Below the pieces are notes generated by a model that was not told the DNA's origin, ran no database searches, and saw nothing but the letters and a program-made list of their open reading frames with translations. From an uncultured Collinsella sp. (GTDB lineage: Bacteria; Actinomycetota; Coriobacteriia; Coriobacteriales; Coriobacteriaceae): a stretch of 28,818 nt of DNA. Below, piece by piece: positions 14,230-21,907 of the stretch. The stretch lies in NCBI GenBank assembly GCA_900540095.1, contig UQEO01000016.1:1-28818 (forward strand). The letters are read 5' to 3'. Each line of letters starts with the position of its first letter. The first letter of the stretch is position 1. The translations under genes and the position numbers were made by a program.

Positions 14230-15279
14230 CTAGTACACCATACCCATGGCGTCCTGAACCTCTGCCAGGGTCTGATCGGCGATCTCGTTGGCGCGACGGT
14301 TGCCCTCGTGCAGGACGTCCTTCACATAGTCCAGATCGTTCTCGTAGCGCTGGCGACGCTCGCGGATCGGTGCGAAGTACTCGTTGACGGCCTCGGTCAC
14401 GTACTTCTTGAGCTGGCCGGAGCCGCCCATGCCGATCTCCTCGGCAATCTCGACCTCGGAGCGACCGGTGCAGATGGCGGCTGTCGAAAGCAGGCCAGAC
14501 ACGCCGGGGCGGTTCTCGGGATCGAACGTGATCATGCGCTCGGAGTCGGTCTGGCTCTTCTTGATGCGTTTGGCCGTCTCCTCGGCGGTCATCGAGATAT
14601 TGATGGCGTTGCCGTAGCTCTTGCTCATCTTGCGACCGTCAAGGCCGGGAAGCAGCGGGGTCTCGGACAGCAATGCGTCGACCTCGGGAAATACCTTGCC
14701 GTAGCGGTTGTTAAAGCGGCGGGCGATGGTGCGGGTGAGCTCGATGTGCGGCAGCTGGTCGCGACCGACGGGCACGACGTTGCCCTTGCAGAACAGAATG
14801 TCGCAGGCCTGGTGCACCGGGTAGGTGAGCAGAAGGCCGGTAAGCTCGTGGCCCGAGGCCTCCATCTCGGCCTTGACCGTGGGATTGCGCGCCAGCTCGG
14901 CCTCGGAGACCAGCGACAGGAACGGCAGCATGAGCTGGTTGGCGGCGGGCACGGCGGAGTGAGCGTAGATCATGGTCTTGTCGGGGTCGATGCCGCAGGC
15001 AAGGTAGTCCATGACCATGTTGTACACGTTGTCCTGGATGTGCTCGGTCGTGTCGCGATCGGTGATGACCTGGTAGTCGGCGATGAGCACGTTGGTCTTG
15101 GCGCCCATGTTCTGCAGCTCAACACGGCCCTTGAGGGTGCCGAAGTAGTGGCCCAGGTGCAGACGGCCGGTGGGGCGGTCGCCGGTGAGCATGGTGAACT
15201 TCTCGGGCGTCTTGGCCAGGCCCTCGCGAATGGCGTTGCTCTTTTGCAGCGCGACTTCGTAGCTGTTCTCGTTTGGCAT
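14230..15279 (-). CDS. trpS: Tryptophan--tRNA ligase
   Basis: Charges tRNA-Trp with tryptophan. The 349-residue class Ic synthetase has the HIGH-type motif PTGRLHLGH (36-44) and KMSKS (217-221, in LDGRKMSKSYGN), both needed for ATP binding and adenylate formation. Length is within the normal bacterial range of about 330-350. ATG 15279 has AGGAG five bases upstream. The gene ends in its own terminator and lies 170 bp downstream of the WecA-like gene on the same strand. No Trp-rich leader peptide or T-box is visible upstream, so I see no sign of tryptophan-dependent control. Confidence 0.95.
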   Translation of the reverse strand: MPNENSYEVALQKSNAIREGLAKTPEKFTMLTGDRPTGRLHLGHYFGTLKGRVELQNMGAKTNVLIADYQVITDRDTTEHIQDNVYNMVMDYLACGIDPDKTMIYAHSAVPAANQLMLPFLSLVSEAELARNPTVKAEMEASGHELTGLLLTYPVHQACDILFCKGNVVPVGRDQLPHIELTRTIARRFNNRYGKVFPEVDALLSETPLLPGLDGRKMSKSYGNAINISMTAEETAKRIKKSQTDSERMITFDPENRPGVSGLLSTAAICTGRSEVEIAEEIGMGGSGQLKKYVTEAVNEYFAPIRERRQRYENDLDYVKDVLHEGNRRANEIADQTLAEVQDAMGMVY

Positions 15280-15449
15280 GATTGCTCCTTACGTATGTTC
15301 ATGGGTCAAGATGATAACGCGTTTATTGGAGGGGTGGTGCGTAAGTAGGCGAGGGGCGGGAGAGGGACGCGCGTGGTGCGGCATGTGCGATGGGTGTGGC
15401 GCGGCCGTGCTTGGCTAACGGTGCCTTGGCACATCCTCGGCAGCTTGCC

Positions 15450-16649
15450 CTAGAGCTTGTGGTGGCGCTCTTCCTTACGTTCCTCAGCTGCCTGCTCCTC
15501 CTGCTTAAAGGCGGGGTCGTCGGGGGTGACGAGCTCGTCCTCGTGCGTGCGCTTGTTGTAATGGTGGCGTAGCACGGGTTCAAACAGGTGCAGGTGCTTG
15601 GCGAAGGCCGCCGAGCCAATGGCGAGCACGGTAAAGATGAGCACACGCATGGGCACTTCGACCTGGTTAATCGCGGCGGCTCCGGCCGAAAGCATGATGC
15701 ACCAGGCATAGATGAGCAGCACGGCCTGTTTTTGGTTGTAGCCTTCTTGGATCAGGCGGTGGTGGATGTGGCCCTTGTCGGCCTGCCCGATGCTAATGTG
15801 GGCGCGCCTGCGGCGCACGATGGCGCTAAACGTGTCGATGATGGGCACGCCGGCAACGATGAGCGGGATGATAAGCGAGGTGAGTGCGGCGGTGCGGCTC
15901 ACGTTGAGCAGCGAGATGGAGCCCAGTGCAAAGCCCAGAAGCAACGACCCCGAGTCGCCCAAGAAGATGCTTGCGGGGTTGAAGTTGTAGCGCAAAAAGG
16001 CCAGACAGGCGCCAAAGAGCGCAATGGAGAGCGCAGCGGCGTCGATACGGCCCGAGAGAACGGCCATCGAAAACATGGTGAACGAGGCGATGCCGCAGAT
16101 GCCCGTGGCCAAGCCGTCGAGGCCGTCGATGAGGTTAATGATGTTGGTGAATGCCACCAGATAGATCACGGTGATGGGGTAGGCGAGCCATCCGAGCATG
16201 ATTTCGCCGGGGGCAAACGGGTTGACGATGACGCCGATTTTTAGGCCGCCGATACAGGCGATAAGCGCGGCGAGGACTTGTCCGGCCAGCTTTTGCTTGG
16301 GCTTGAGCTGGAAGACGTCGTCGATAGCGCCGGTCGCAAAGATGACGGTAAAGGAGAGCGCCAGCATGGGATAGCTAATGTGAAGGCGCGGGTGCGGCAC
16401 CAGGACGGGTGGCCAGCCTAGGTGCCAGGTGCCTAGGATTTGCACAATGCAGGCAACGACCAGGCCCAAAAACACCGCCGTTCCGCCCAAACGCGGGATG
16501 GGCTTGGTGTTGATGCGGCGCTTAGAAGGATAGTCGACGGCATCGAGCTTAATTGCCAAGCGCTTGACCAGGGGCACCGCGAGGAAGGTCGTGATAAAGG
16601 CCGCCGCTGCCACGCATAGGTACGGTATGTAGCTCGGGGATGAAGCCAT
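15450..16649 (-). CDS. Undecaprenyl-phosphate sugar-1-phosphate transferase (WecA/TagO/MraY superfamily)
   Basis: Transfers a sugar-1-phosphate (commonly GlcNAc-1-P) to undecaprenyl phosphate, the first membrane step of teichoic-acid, O-antigen or arabinogalactan-type polymers. The 399-residue protein has about ten hydrophobic segments and all family motifs: the Asp pair D110-D111, NIINLIDGLDGLATG (D175, D178), FLGDSGS (D232) and the HIHHRL loop (H294-H297). The HIHHRL type separates WecA/TagO from MraY. A hydrophilic, His- and Glu-rich tail ends the protein. ATG 16649 and in-frame TTG 16667 are both possible; neither has a clear ribosome site, so the start is uncertain. A TATTAT box lies about 72 bases upstream. 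Confidence 0.88.
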   Translation of the reverse strand: MASSPSYIPYLCVAAAAFITTFLAVPLVKRLAIKLDAVDYPSKRRINTKPIPRLGGTAVFLGLVVACIVQILGTWHLGWPPVLVPHPRLHISYPMLALSFTVIFATGAIDDVFQLKPKQKLAGQVLAALIACIGGLKIGVIVNPFAPGEIMLGWLAYPITVIYLVAFTNIINLIDGLDGLATGICGIASFTMFSMAVLSGRIDAAALSIALFGACLAFLRYNFNPASIFLGDSGSLLLGFALGSISLLNVSRTAALTSLIIPLIVAGVPIIDTFSAIVRRRRAHISIGQADKGHIHHRLIQEGYNQKQAVLLIYAWCIMLSAGAAAINQVEVPMRVLIFTVLAIGSAAFAKHLHLFEPVLRHHYNKRTHEDELVTPDDPAFKQEEQAAEERKEERHHKL

Positions 16650-16720
16650 GAATCTAAAAACCGCCAAGCGTCGAAGGAAAAGGTCAGAAGAACGCCATGC
16701 GCAAAGGGCATAGCCGAACC

Positions 16721-16726
16721 ATAATA
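16721..16726 (-). promoter_or_regulatory. Candidate -10 box of the WecA-like gene
   Basis: TATTAT on the minus strand, 72 bases before ATG 16649; the -35 is weak. A GTGCA/TGCAC inverted repeat (16741-16757) lies just upstream and could be an operator. Confidence 0.35.
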
Positions 16727-16880
16727 CTCGACCAAGGGGGGTGCATGGAATTGCACGCAGCGATAATCACGCGCTTACCAGATATTGGGATGTTGTCGAT
16801 GGCTTGTCGGGATGCCGGCGGGGATCCATATGGACTGTAATGGTGATTTTCGGCAAAAGAAAACCACCCCCCACGTTACG

Positions 16881-16908
16881 AAAATGAACCCACCTAAAAC
16901 AGGTGGGT
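16881..16908 (-). terminator. Intrinsic terminator of the candidate small RNA
   Basis: ACCCACCT/AGGTGGGT (8 bp, five-base loop) followed on the minus strand by TCATTTT. Confidence 0.7.
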
Positions 16909-17025
16909 GCCCTCATCGACTGTTCCAGCGTCCTTAACAACGAAGGATACCTGTACTAGGTACGACTGTGTGGGCTCCCTAAATAAACGCGACGGTTCAC
17001 CCAGTTGCTCCGCGGGGGGCGGAAT
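16881..17025 (-). ncRNA. Candidate structured small RNA, about 145 nt
   Basis: The 525-bp gap 16650-17174 has no gene on either strand. On the minus strand a TATGAT box (17032-17037) with a 17-base spacer to a weak CTGGAA is followed by successive stems: TCCGC/GCGGA with an all-C loop, ACTGGG paired with CCCA-CA-CAGT, CCTT/AAGG, and a terminator. TAGGTA near the 5' end can pair with TACCTA about 70 bases on. The size and the independent promoter and terminator suggest a free-standing regulatory RNA; a 6S-type RNA is one possibility, but I cannot confirm any family. A leader of the WecA-like gene is less likely because that gene has its own -10 box. Confidence 0.4.
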
Positions 17026-17062
17026 ACCTACATCATAAAGCGGCACTTTATTGATTCCAGTC

Positions 17063-17091
17063 TTGACATTACAAAAATCGTGTCGGACGAT
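17063..17091 (+). promoter_or_regulatory. Candidate promoter of the radical SAM gene
   Basis: A perfect -35 TTGACA (17063-17068) and, 17 bases on, a poor -10 GACGAT (17086-17091). It is back to back with the minus-strand promoter of the candidate small RNA, only about 30 bases away. Confidence 0.4.
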
Positions 17092-17174
17092 TACGGCGCC
17101 TTGGGCTCGAGCCGTCTGTGGGGTTGATCCCTTTACGTTTGAGCTGCTGAATCGTTGTTTTGGAGCATGGTTTT

Positions 17175-18113
17175 ATGCCGACGTCGTTGACCGAACTTTT
17201 TTCGCCCGCCTGCCATTTGTGTCCGCGCCGTTGCGGTGCGGCGCGCGATGAGGGCGCGCACGGCGTCTGCGGTGCTAACGACACGCTCAAGGTGGCCCGC
17301 GCCGCGCTTCATATGTGGGAGGAGCCGCCTATCTCGGGCGAGGCCGGTTCGGGCACGATCTTCTTTAGCGGCTGCTCGCTCAAATGTATCTACTGCCAGA
17401 ACCACGAGATCTCGACCGGCAATTTTGGCCTTGAGATTTCGCCTGAGCGCCTGGTCGAGATTATGCTGGAACTGCAGGACCAGGGTGCCAACAACATCAA
17501 TTTGGTGACGGCGACGCACTATGCGCACCTGTTGCCTGCCGCGATTGCCGCGGCACGGGCGCGCGGACTGGTTATCCCAATCGTCTACAACACGAGTGGT
17601 TACGAGCGCGCGAGTGCCGTGGCGGCGCTGGGCGACCTGGTCGATGTGTGGCTCACCGACTTTAAATATGCCGATGCCGGGCTTGCGCAGTCGCTCTCCC
17701 ATATAAAGGATTACCCGCGTGTGGCCGTGTCGGGTCTGGCCCAGATGGCGCGCGAGATCGAGCGCCGCGGGGGAGAGTTGGTGGACGAGGACGGGCTTAT
17801 GAAGCGTGGCATGATCGTGCGTCACCTGGTGCTTCCGGGGCATGCAGACGATTCGTGTCGCGTGCTGGACCTGGTGTGGCAGACGGTGGGCGACGTGCCG
17901 ATCTCGGTTATGAACCAGTACACGCCCAATGCGCTCATGCGCGAGCAGGGCGGCGACCTGGCACGCGCCGTGACGCGTGAGGAGTACGAGCAGGTGCTCG
18001 ACCATGCCGACGACCTGGGTTTTACGACGATGTTCTGGCAAGAGGGCGGCGCGGTAGACGAGAGCTTCACCCCGGCCTTCGACACCACCGGTGTTCTTAC
18101 CAGCGCAAAGTAG
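17175..18113 (+). CDS. Radical SAM protein related to pyruvate-formate-lyase activating enzymes (PflX-like)
   Basis: A 312-residue iron-sulphur enzyme. C67-x3-C71-x2-C74 (GCSLKCIYCQN) is the radical SAM [4Fe-4S] motif that cleaves S-adenosylmethionine to the 5'-deoxyadenosyl radical. A second cysteine group, C13, C16, C20 and C32 (CHLCPRRCG...VCG), may hold another metal centre. The pattern fits the COG1313 group, often labelled PFL-activating-like, whose true substrate is not established. No glycyl-radical enzyme gene is in the window, so an activating role is unsupported by context. ATG 17175 has GGAG nine bases upstream; TTG 17160 is the alternative. It ends at a GGGACGGGG palindrome. Confidence 0.83.
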   Translation: MPTSLTELFSPACHLCPRRCGAARDEGAHGVCGANDTLKVARAALHMWEEPPISGEAGSGTIFFSGCSLKCIYCQNHEISTGNFGLEISPERLVEIMLELQDQGANNINLVTATHYAHLLPAAIAAARARGLVIPIVYNTSGYERASAVAALGDLVDVWLTDFKYADAGLAQSLSHIKDYPRVAVSGLAQMAREIERRGGELVDEDGLMKRGMIVRHLVLPGHADDSCRVLDLVWQTVGDVPISVMNQYTPNALMREQGGDLARAVTREEYEQVLDHADDLGFTTMFWQEGGAVDESFTPAFDTTGVLTSAK

Positions 18114-18122
18114 CGCGTTCGT

Positions 18123-18158
18123 CGATGATTTTTCTGGGACGGGGATAAAAAATCATCG
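18123..18158. repeat. GGGACGGGG palindromic repeat, copy 2
   Basis: CGATGATTTTT (18123-18133) and AAAAATCATCG (18148-18158) pair perfectly over 11 bp around CTGGGACGGGGATA. It starts 10 bases after the radical SAM stop; without a following T-run, the T/A-rich stem itself may serve as terminator. Confidence 0.7.
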
Positions 18159-18222
18159 AGAGGATCGCCTGTTCGAAAAGTTGCCAAAATAGCCGCGCCC
18201 CAAAAAGACTGGTTATTGGGCG

Positions 18223-18250
18223 TTGACAGTTGGCGAGCCGTAGGTAAAAT
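18223..18250 (+). promoter_or_regulatory. Promoter of tRNA-Ala
   Basis: TTGACA (18223-18228) and TAAAAT (18245-18250) with a 16-base spacer; the tRNA begins 14 bases after the -10. Confidence 0.75.
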
Positions 18251-18263
18251 ATCGACTTGTCCT

Positions 18264-18336
18264 GGGGACGTAGCTCAGTTGGGAGAGCGCTGCCGTCGCA
18301 TGGCAGAGGCCGAGGGTTCGACTCCCTTCGTCTCCA
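18264..18336 (+). tRNA. tRNA-Ala (anticodon CGC)
   Basis: A 73-base cloverleaf without an encoded CCA. The acceptor stem is GGGGACG/CGTCTCC with A73. Its third pair is G3-U70, the alanine identity pair. The D stem is GCTC/GAGC; the anticodon stem CTGCC/GGCAG carries loop GTCGCAT with anticodon CGC (reads GCG). The T stem GAGGG/CCCTT carries loop TTCGACT. Base 32 is G, which is uncommon. Confidence 0.96.
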
Positions 18337-18350
18337 CCCTTGGATTTGAT

Positions 18351-18382
18351 AAGCCGCTGACATTGTGTCGGCGGCTTTTTTT
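18351..18382 (+). terminator. Intrinsic terminator after tRNA-Ala
   Basis: AAGCCGC-T-GACA and TGTC-G-GCGGCTT pair around a TTG loop, followed by seven T. It ends 18 bases before the next start codon, so that gene depends on read-through or an internal promoter. Confidence 0.85.
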
Positions 18383-18400
18383 AAAAGAAAGGGCTATACC

Positions 18401-18859
18401 ATGGCCGAGCTTGAGTCCCAACCATTGTCCGACGAGGAGCGCGCTGAGTTGGAAGAGCTCCGCGCTGAGAAGGCCCGCCGCGAGGCTCGGGAAGAGGCCC
18501 GTCGCGAGCGTGAGGAGCTGGCTGCCCTGCGCGCCGAGCGTGCGAAGGCCGAGGAGGTCGCCTCGAATGCCGCATCCGAGCGCAAGCCCGCGCCCGCACC
18601 CAAGCCCGCTGCTGCGAAGCCTGCACCTGCCGCGCCCAAACCTCAGCCTAAAAAGGCCGCTCGTCCCAAGTCCGTCGAGCCCAAGCCGAGCCGTGACGAG
18701 ATGACCTTTGCCCAGCGCATGGTTGCCTCCAAGGAACCTACGGGCGAGAACGAGATCCCTGGCATGGCGCCGGCTCAAAAAATCATCATTGTCCTTGCCC
18801 TCATCGCGTTTGTCATCTTTATGGGCTACACGATCCTGACCAGCATGGGCCTGCTCTAA
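18401..18859 (+). CDS. Small coiled-coil protein with one C-terminal membrane segment
   Basis: Function unknown. The 152-residue protein has three parts: a highly charged Glu/Arg/Ala-rich helix (about 8-60) likely to form a coiled coil, an Ala/Pro/Lys linker (about 60-98), and one membrane helix near the C-terminus (about 127-147, from KIIIVLALIAF). With no signal peptide, it would be tail-anchored with the N-terminus in the cytoplasm. AAAGGG lies eight bases before ATG 18401. The ribosome site sits in the shadow of the tRNA terminator, so its transcription may come from tRNA read-through. It precedes pncB on the same strand by 84 bp. Confidence 0.75.
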   Translation: MAELESQPLSDEERAELEELRAEKARREAREEARREREELAALRAERAKAEEVASNAASERKPAPAPKPAAAKPAPAAPKPQPKKAARPKSVEPKPSRDEMTFAQRMVASKEPTGENEIPGMAPAQKIIIVLALIAFVIFMGYTILTSMGLL

Positions 18860-18943
18860 CCGATTTGCATCGGGCGTCATGTCCGCATGCTCTGCTCTCG
18901 TCCAACCCTCAAATTCTGCACCACACATCTGAAAGGTCGCCCC

Positions 18944-20449
18944 ATGGCTTTGACCGACATCTCGCATCCCACCGACATTGCAATGCTCACCGATCTGTAC
19001 GAGCTCACTATGGCCCAGGGCCTGTGGGAGAGCGGCAAGGCCAATGAGCAGGGTTGCTTTACCGCGTTTTACCGCGACCATCCCTTTGGCAGCGCCTATG
19101 CCGTCATGTGCGGCACCGCCGAACTGCCCGAGCTGGTCGAGAACCTGCGCTTTACGCCCGAGGATATCGACTACCTCGCATCGCTTGAGGCCCCGGCCGG
19201 CGGCGCGATGTTCAAGTCCGCATTCCTCGACTACCTGCGCGATTTTCGTGCGCATGTAAATATCGACGCCGTCCCCGAGGGCGAGCTCGTCTTTCCGCGC
19301 GAGCCCATGGTGCGCGTCACCGGTCCTGCGCTCGAGTGCCAGCTGCTTGAGACGGCGCTGCTCAACATCGTCGGGTTTCAGACGCTTGTCGCCACCAAGA
19401 CGGCGCGCGTGGTGTTGGCGGCCGACGGTCGCCCCGTGGCGGAGTTTGGCCTGCGCCGAGCCCAGGGTCCCGATGGCGGCCTGGCCGTTGCGCGCGCGAG
19501 CTACGTTGCCGGCTGCTCCTCTACGTCCAATGTGCTCGCCGGCCGCCGCTACGGTATTCCCGTCTTTGGCACGCATGCGCACAGCTGGGTGATGAGCTTC
19601 GATTCCGAGCTCGAGGCCTTCCGCGCCTTTGCCAAGTCGAGCCCCAAGAACTGCACGCTGCTCATCGACACCTACGATGTGCGCGAGGGCTGCGAGCATG
19701 CCATTACGGTTGCCAAGGAGATGGAGGCGGCGGGCGAGCGCCTGTCGGCTATTCGCATTGACTCGGGCGACCTCGCCAAGCTCTCCAAGTATGTCCGCGG
19801 TCGTTTCGATGCCGAGGGCCTGCCCTATGTGGGGATCTCGGTTTCGAACGATCTTGACGAGTATACGATTCAGTCGCTGCTCGACCAGGGCGCGCCCATC
19901 GACAGCTTTGGCGTGGGTACCAAGCTCGCGACCTGCTATGACCAGCCGGCGCTGGGCGGCGTGTACAAGCTTTCCGCCCGCCGTGCGAGCGAGGCAGATC
20001 CATGGACGCCGGTGGTCAAGCTCTCCGAGCAGCCCTACAAGCGCACGATCCCGGGCGTGCAGCGTGTGCGCCGCTATTACGACGGCTTTGGCGGCCCGGT
20101 CTGCGACATGATCTACGACGAGGACCATCTGGCGGGGGAGGGCGCCGCGCGCGGCAATACCCTTGTGGCCGTGAATGATGCCGCCCTGGTGACCGACGTG
20201 TCCGAACTTGAGTATCGCGAGCTGCTGGTGCCGATCGTGCGCGACGGCAGTGCGGTGGCTCCGCGTGAGAGCATCCAGGACGCGCGCGAGCGCTGTGTTT
20301 GGGCGCTTGATCATCTGGACGCAGCTTTCAAGCGCTTCCTGTACCCGCAGACTTATGTGGTGGGCATGGAGCAGGGCCTGGCACAGGTGCGCGACGAACT
20401 CGTGCGCAAGAATATGGCCGCGGCTTCTGCCTTTCCCTGGGCTCACTAA
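18944..20449 (+). CDS. pncB: Nicotinate phosphoribosyltransferase
   Basis: Makes nicotinate mononucleotide from nicotinate and PRPP with ATP hydrolysis, the entry step of the Preiss-Handler NAD salvage path. The 501-residue protein shows the family landmarks: TDLYELTMAQG near the N-terminus, SSTSNVLAG, GTHAHSWVM, IRIDSGDL, VSNDLDEYTI and FGVGTKL, which line the type II phosphoribosyltransferase barrel. ATG 18944 has GAAAGG seven bases upstream; the frame is open 19 codons further up but lacks a site there. Length near 500 is typical of the Gram-positive form, longer than the 400-residue E. coli one. Confidence 0.93.
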   Translation: MALTDISHPTDIAMLTDLYELTMAQGLWESGKANEQGCFTAFYRDHPFGSAYAVMCGTAELPELVENLRFTPEDIDYLASLEAPAGGAMFKSAFLDYLRDFRAHVNIDAVPEGELVFPREPMVRVTGPALECQLLETALLNIVGFQTLVATKTARVVLAADGRPVAEFGLRRAQGPDGGLAVARASYVAGCSSTSNVLAGRRYGIPVFGTHAHSWVMSFDSELEAFRAFAKSSPKNCTLLIDTYDVREGCEHAITVAKEMEAAGERLSAIRIDSGDLAKLSKYVRGRFDAEGLPYVGISVSNDLDEYTIQSLLDQGAPIDSFGVGTKLATCYDQPALGGVYKLSARRASEADPWTPVVKLSEQPYKRTIPGVQRVRRYYDGFGGPVCDMIYDEDHLAGEGAARGNTLVAVNDAALVTDVSELEYRELLVPIVRDGSAVAPRESIQDARERCVWALDHLDAAFKRFLYPQTYVVGMEQGLAQVRDELVRKNMAAASAFPWAH

Positions 20450-20457
20450 TTCCTTGG

Positions 20458-20491
20458 GCGGTAGGGGCGAGTCACGCTCCCTTGGCCGCCA
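20458..20491 (+). other. Hairpin in the pncB-proB gap
   Basis: GGCGG-T-AGGG-CG and CG-CTCCCT-CCGCC can pair around AGTCA. There is no T-run; it may partly separate pncB and proB expression. Confidence 0.35.
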
Positions 20492-20528
20492 GCTTGGCCG
20501 TTCGCTGAACAGTTGATTGGTTTGACGT

Positions 20529-21656
20529 ATGACGACTTCTTATAAAACGATGGTGGTAAAGATCGGTTCGTCCACGGTGGTGGGCGCCGACGGCAAGGTC
20601 AACCGCTCCTTTATCGGCGGGCTTGCCGATCAGGCCGCAGCCCTGCGCAAGCTCGGCTGGCGCCTGGTCGTGGTGAGCTCGGGCGCTATCGCCTGCGGCT
20701 ATCCCGTGCTGGGCTTCGGCCGCAAGCCGGTCGGCGACCTGCCGAGCCTGCAGGCCTGCGCCTCGGCTGGTCAGTGCATCATCTCGTCGGCCTACGACGA
20801 GGAGTTCCATGCGTGCGATCTGCTCACCTCGCTCGTGCTGCTCACGCGCCACGACACGGCGCGCCGCACGTCCTACCTGCACGCGCGCGACGCCCTGCTG
20901 CGCCTGGTGGAGCTGGGCGTGGTGCCAGTCGTCAACGAGAACGATACCGTCACCGTCGACGAGATCAAGTTTGGCGACAACGACACGCTGGCGGCGCTTG
21001 TGAGCTGCCTGGTTTCTGCCGATCTGTGCGTGACGCTCTCGGACATCGATGGCCTCTATACCGCCAATCCGCACGAGGACCCCACGGCCGAGTTTGTTCC
21101 TGTCGTGCATAAGATCGATGCCAAGATTATTGCCTCGGCGGGTGATTCTTCCACATCGGTGGGCACGGGCGGCATGATTACCAAGATCCGCGCGAGCCGC
21201 ATCCTGATGACGGCGGGCATTCAGAGCGTGATTTGCTCGGGCGAGGAGCCCGATGCGCTCGTGCGCCTCGCCCGCGGCGAGAGCGTGGGCACGCTGTTCG
21301 ATCCGCCGGCGGAGCGTCTGGACATCGCACCCCGCAAGCTGTGGATCGCACTGGGCGACAAGGCGCATGGCTCGGTGACGGTCGATGATGGTGCTGCGAA
21401 GGCGCTGGTTAGCCGTGGCTCTTCCCTGCTTGCGGTGGGTATTCGCGAGGTCGATGGCCAGTTTGCCGAGGGCGATGTGCTCGACGTGTGCGACCCGAGC
21501 GGTATGGTTGTCGCCCGCGGTATCGCCGAGGCCGATTCGGACGTGCTGGAACTTGCTGCCGGTCGCCGCCAGGACCAGATCGCCAGCAACCGCCTGCTGG
21601 CAGACCTGGCCGAGAAGCCGGCGATACACAGGGATAACCTAATCGTCTTCGCTTAA
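20529..21656 (+). CDS. proB: Glutamate 5-kinase
   Basis: Phosphorylates glutamate at the gamma position, the first and feedback-controlled step of proline synthesis. The 375-residue protein has the amino-acid kinase fold (1 to about 265) with VVKIGSSTV, VVVSSGAIACG, NENDTVTVDEIKFGDND and GTGGMITKI, and a C-terminal PUA domain (about 280-363), as in the E. coli enzyme. The ribosome site before ATG 20529 is weak, which may make translation dependent on upstream coupling or keep it low. proA is not adjacent: a minus-strand peptidase gene lies between them. A strong terminator follows. Confidence 0.94.
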   Translation: MTTSYKTMVVKIGSSTVVGADGKVNRSFIGGLADQAAALRKLGWRLVVVSSGAIACGYPVLGFGRKPVGDLPSLQACASAGQCIISSAYDEEFHACDLLTSLVLLTRHDTARRTSYLHARDALLRLVELGVVPVVNENDTVTVDEIKFGDNDTLAALVSCLVSADLCVTLSDIDGLYTANPHEDPTAEFVPVVHKIDAKIIASAGDSSTSVGTGGMITKIRASRILMTAGIQSVICSGEEPDALVRLARGESVGTLFDPPAERLDIAPRKLWIALGDKAHGSVTVDDGAAKALVSRGSSLLAVGIREVDGQFAEGDVLDVCDPSGMVVARGIAEADSDVLELAAGRRQDQIASNRLLADLAEKPAIHRDNLIVFA

Positions 21657-21670
21657 CGGGTCGACGCTGC

Positions 21671-21770
21671 GCGCCGCCCAGAGCGACAATTTGTCATTCA
21701 AAAGGCGAGGCATGACCATCAGGTCTATGCCTCGCCTTTTTCATGCCAACTTGTTCGCTCTGGGCGGCGC
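21671..21770. repeat. 16-bp inverted repeat enclosing the proB terminator
   Basis: GCGCCGCCCAGAGCGA (21671-21686) matches the complement of 21755-21770 exactly; three more bases pair if one base bulges. The proB terminator sits at its centre, so the whole 100-bp unit can form a two-tier hairpin. Confidence 0.7.
21700..21741 (+). terminator. Intrinsic terminator of proB
   Basis: A 14-bp stem AAAAGGCGAGGCAT/ATGCCTCGCCTTTT with an inner GACC/GGTC pairing, ending in five T; A-run on the other side allows bidirectional action. Confidence 0.88.
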
Positions 21771-21854
21771 TCGCTTCTTTTGTTCGACCTACGATTTAAA
21801 GCCACTCGCTTAGGGATGTTTTCGCTTTCCGTCCTCTACCTGCGGCATTGTCGT

Positions 21855-21889
21855 TGCCGGCACTTGGGGACGTTCCTTTTGTGCCGGCA
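21855..21889. repeat. CGGCACTT palindromic repeat, copy 2
   Basis: TGCCGGCAC (21855-21863) pairs with GTGCCGGCA (21881-21889) around TTGGGGACGTTCCTTTT. It matches the design of 8976-9007 and lies 19 bases past the hydrolase stop on the minus strand. A further GGGGACTCTC follows at 21893. Confidence 0.65.
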
Positions 21890-21907
21890 GGTGGGGACTC
21901 TCTTTTG

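Noticed and set aside
14009..14233. Open frame starting MKKPALLSLIRIPP as a leader peptide or small protein
   Set aside because: No ribosome site, it crosses a strong hairpin, runs into the trpS terminator and has Cys/Arg-rich out-of-frame-like composition.
16860..17040. 6C RNA (C-rich hairpin loops of actinobacteria)
   Set aside because: Only one hairpin with an all-C loop lies on the transcribed strand; the other C-run is on the opposite strand.
17175..18113. Pyruvate formate-lyase activating enzyme (pflA)
   Set aside because: It has the radical SAM motif, but the extra N-terminal cysteines and the lack of a glycyl-radical enzyme nearby fit the uncharacterised PflX-like group better.
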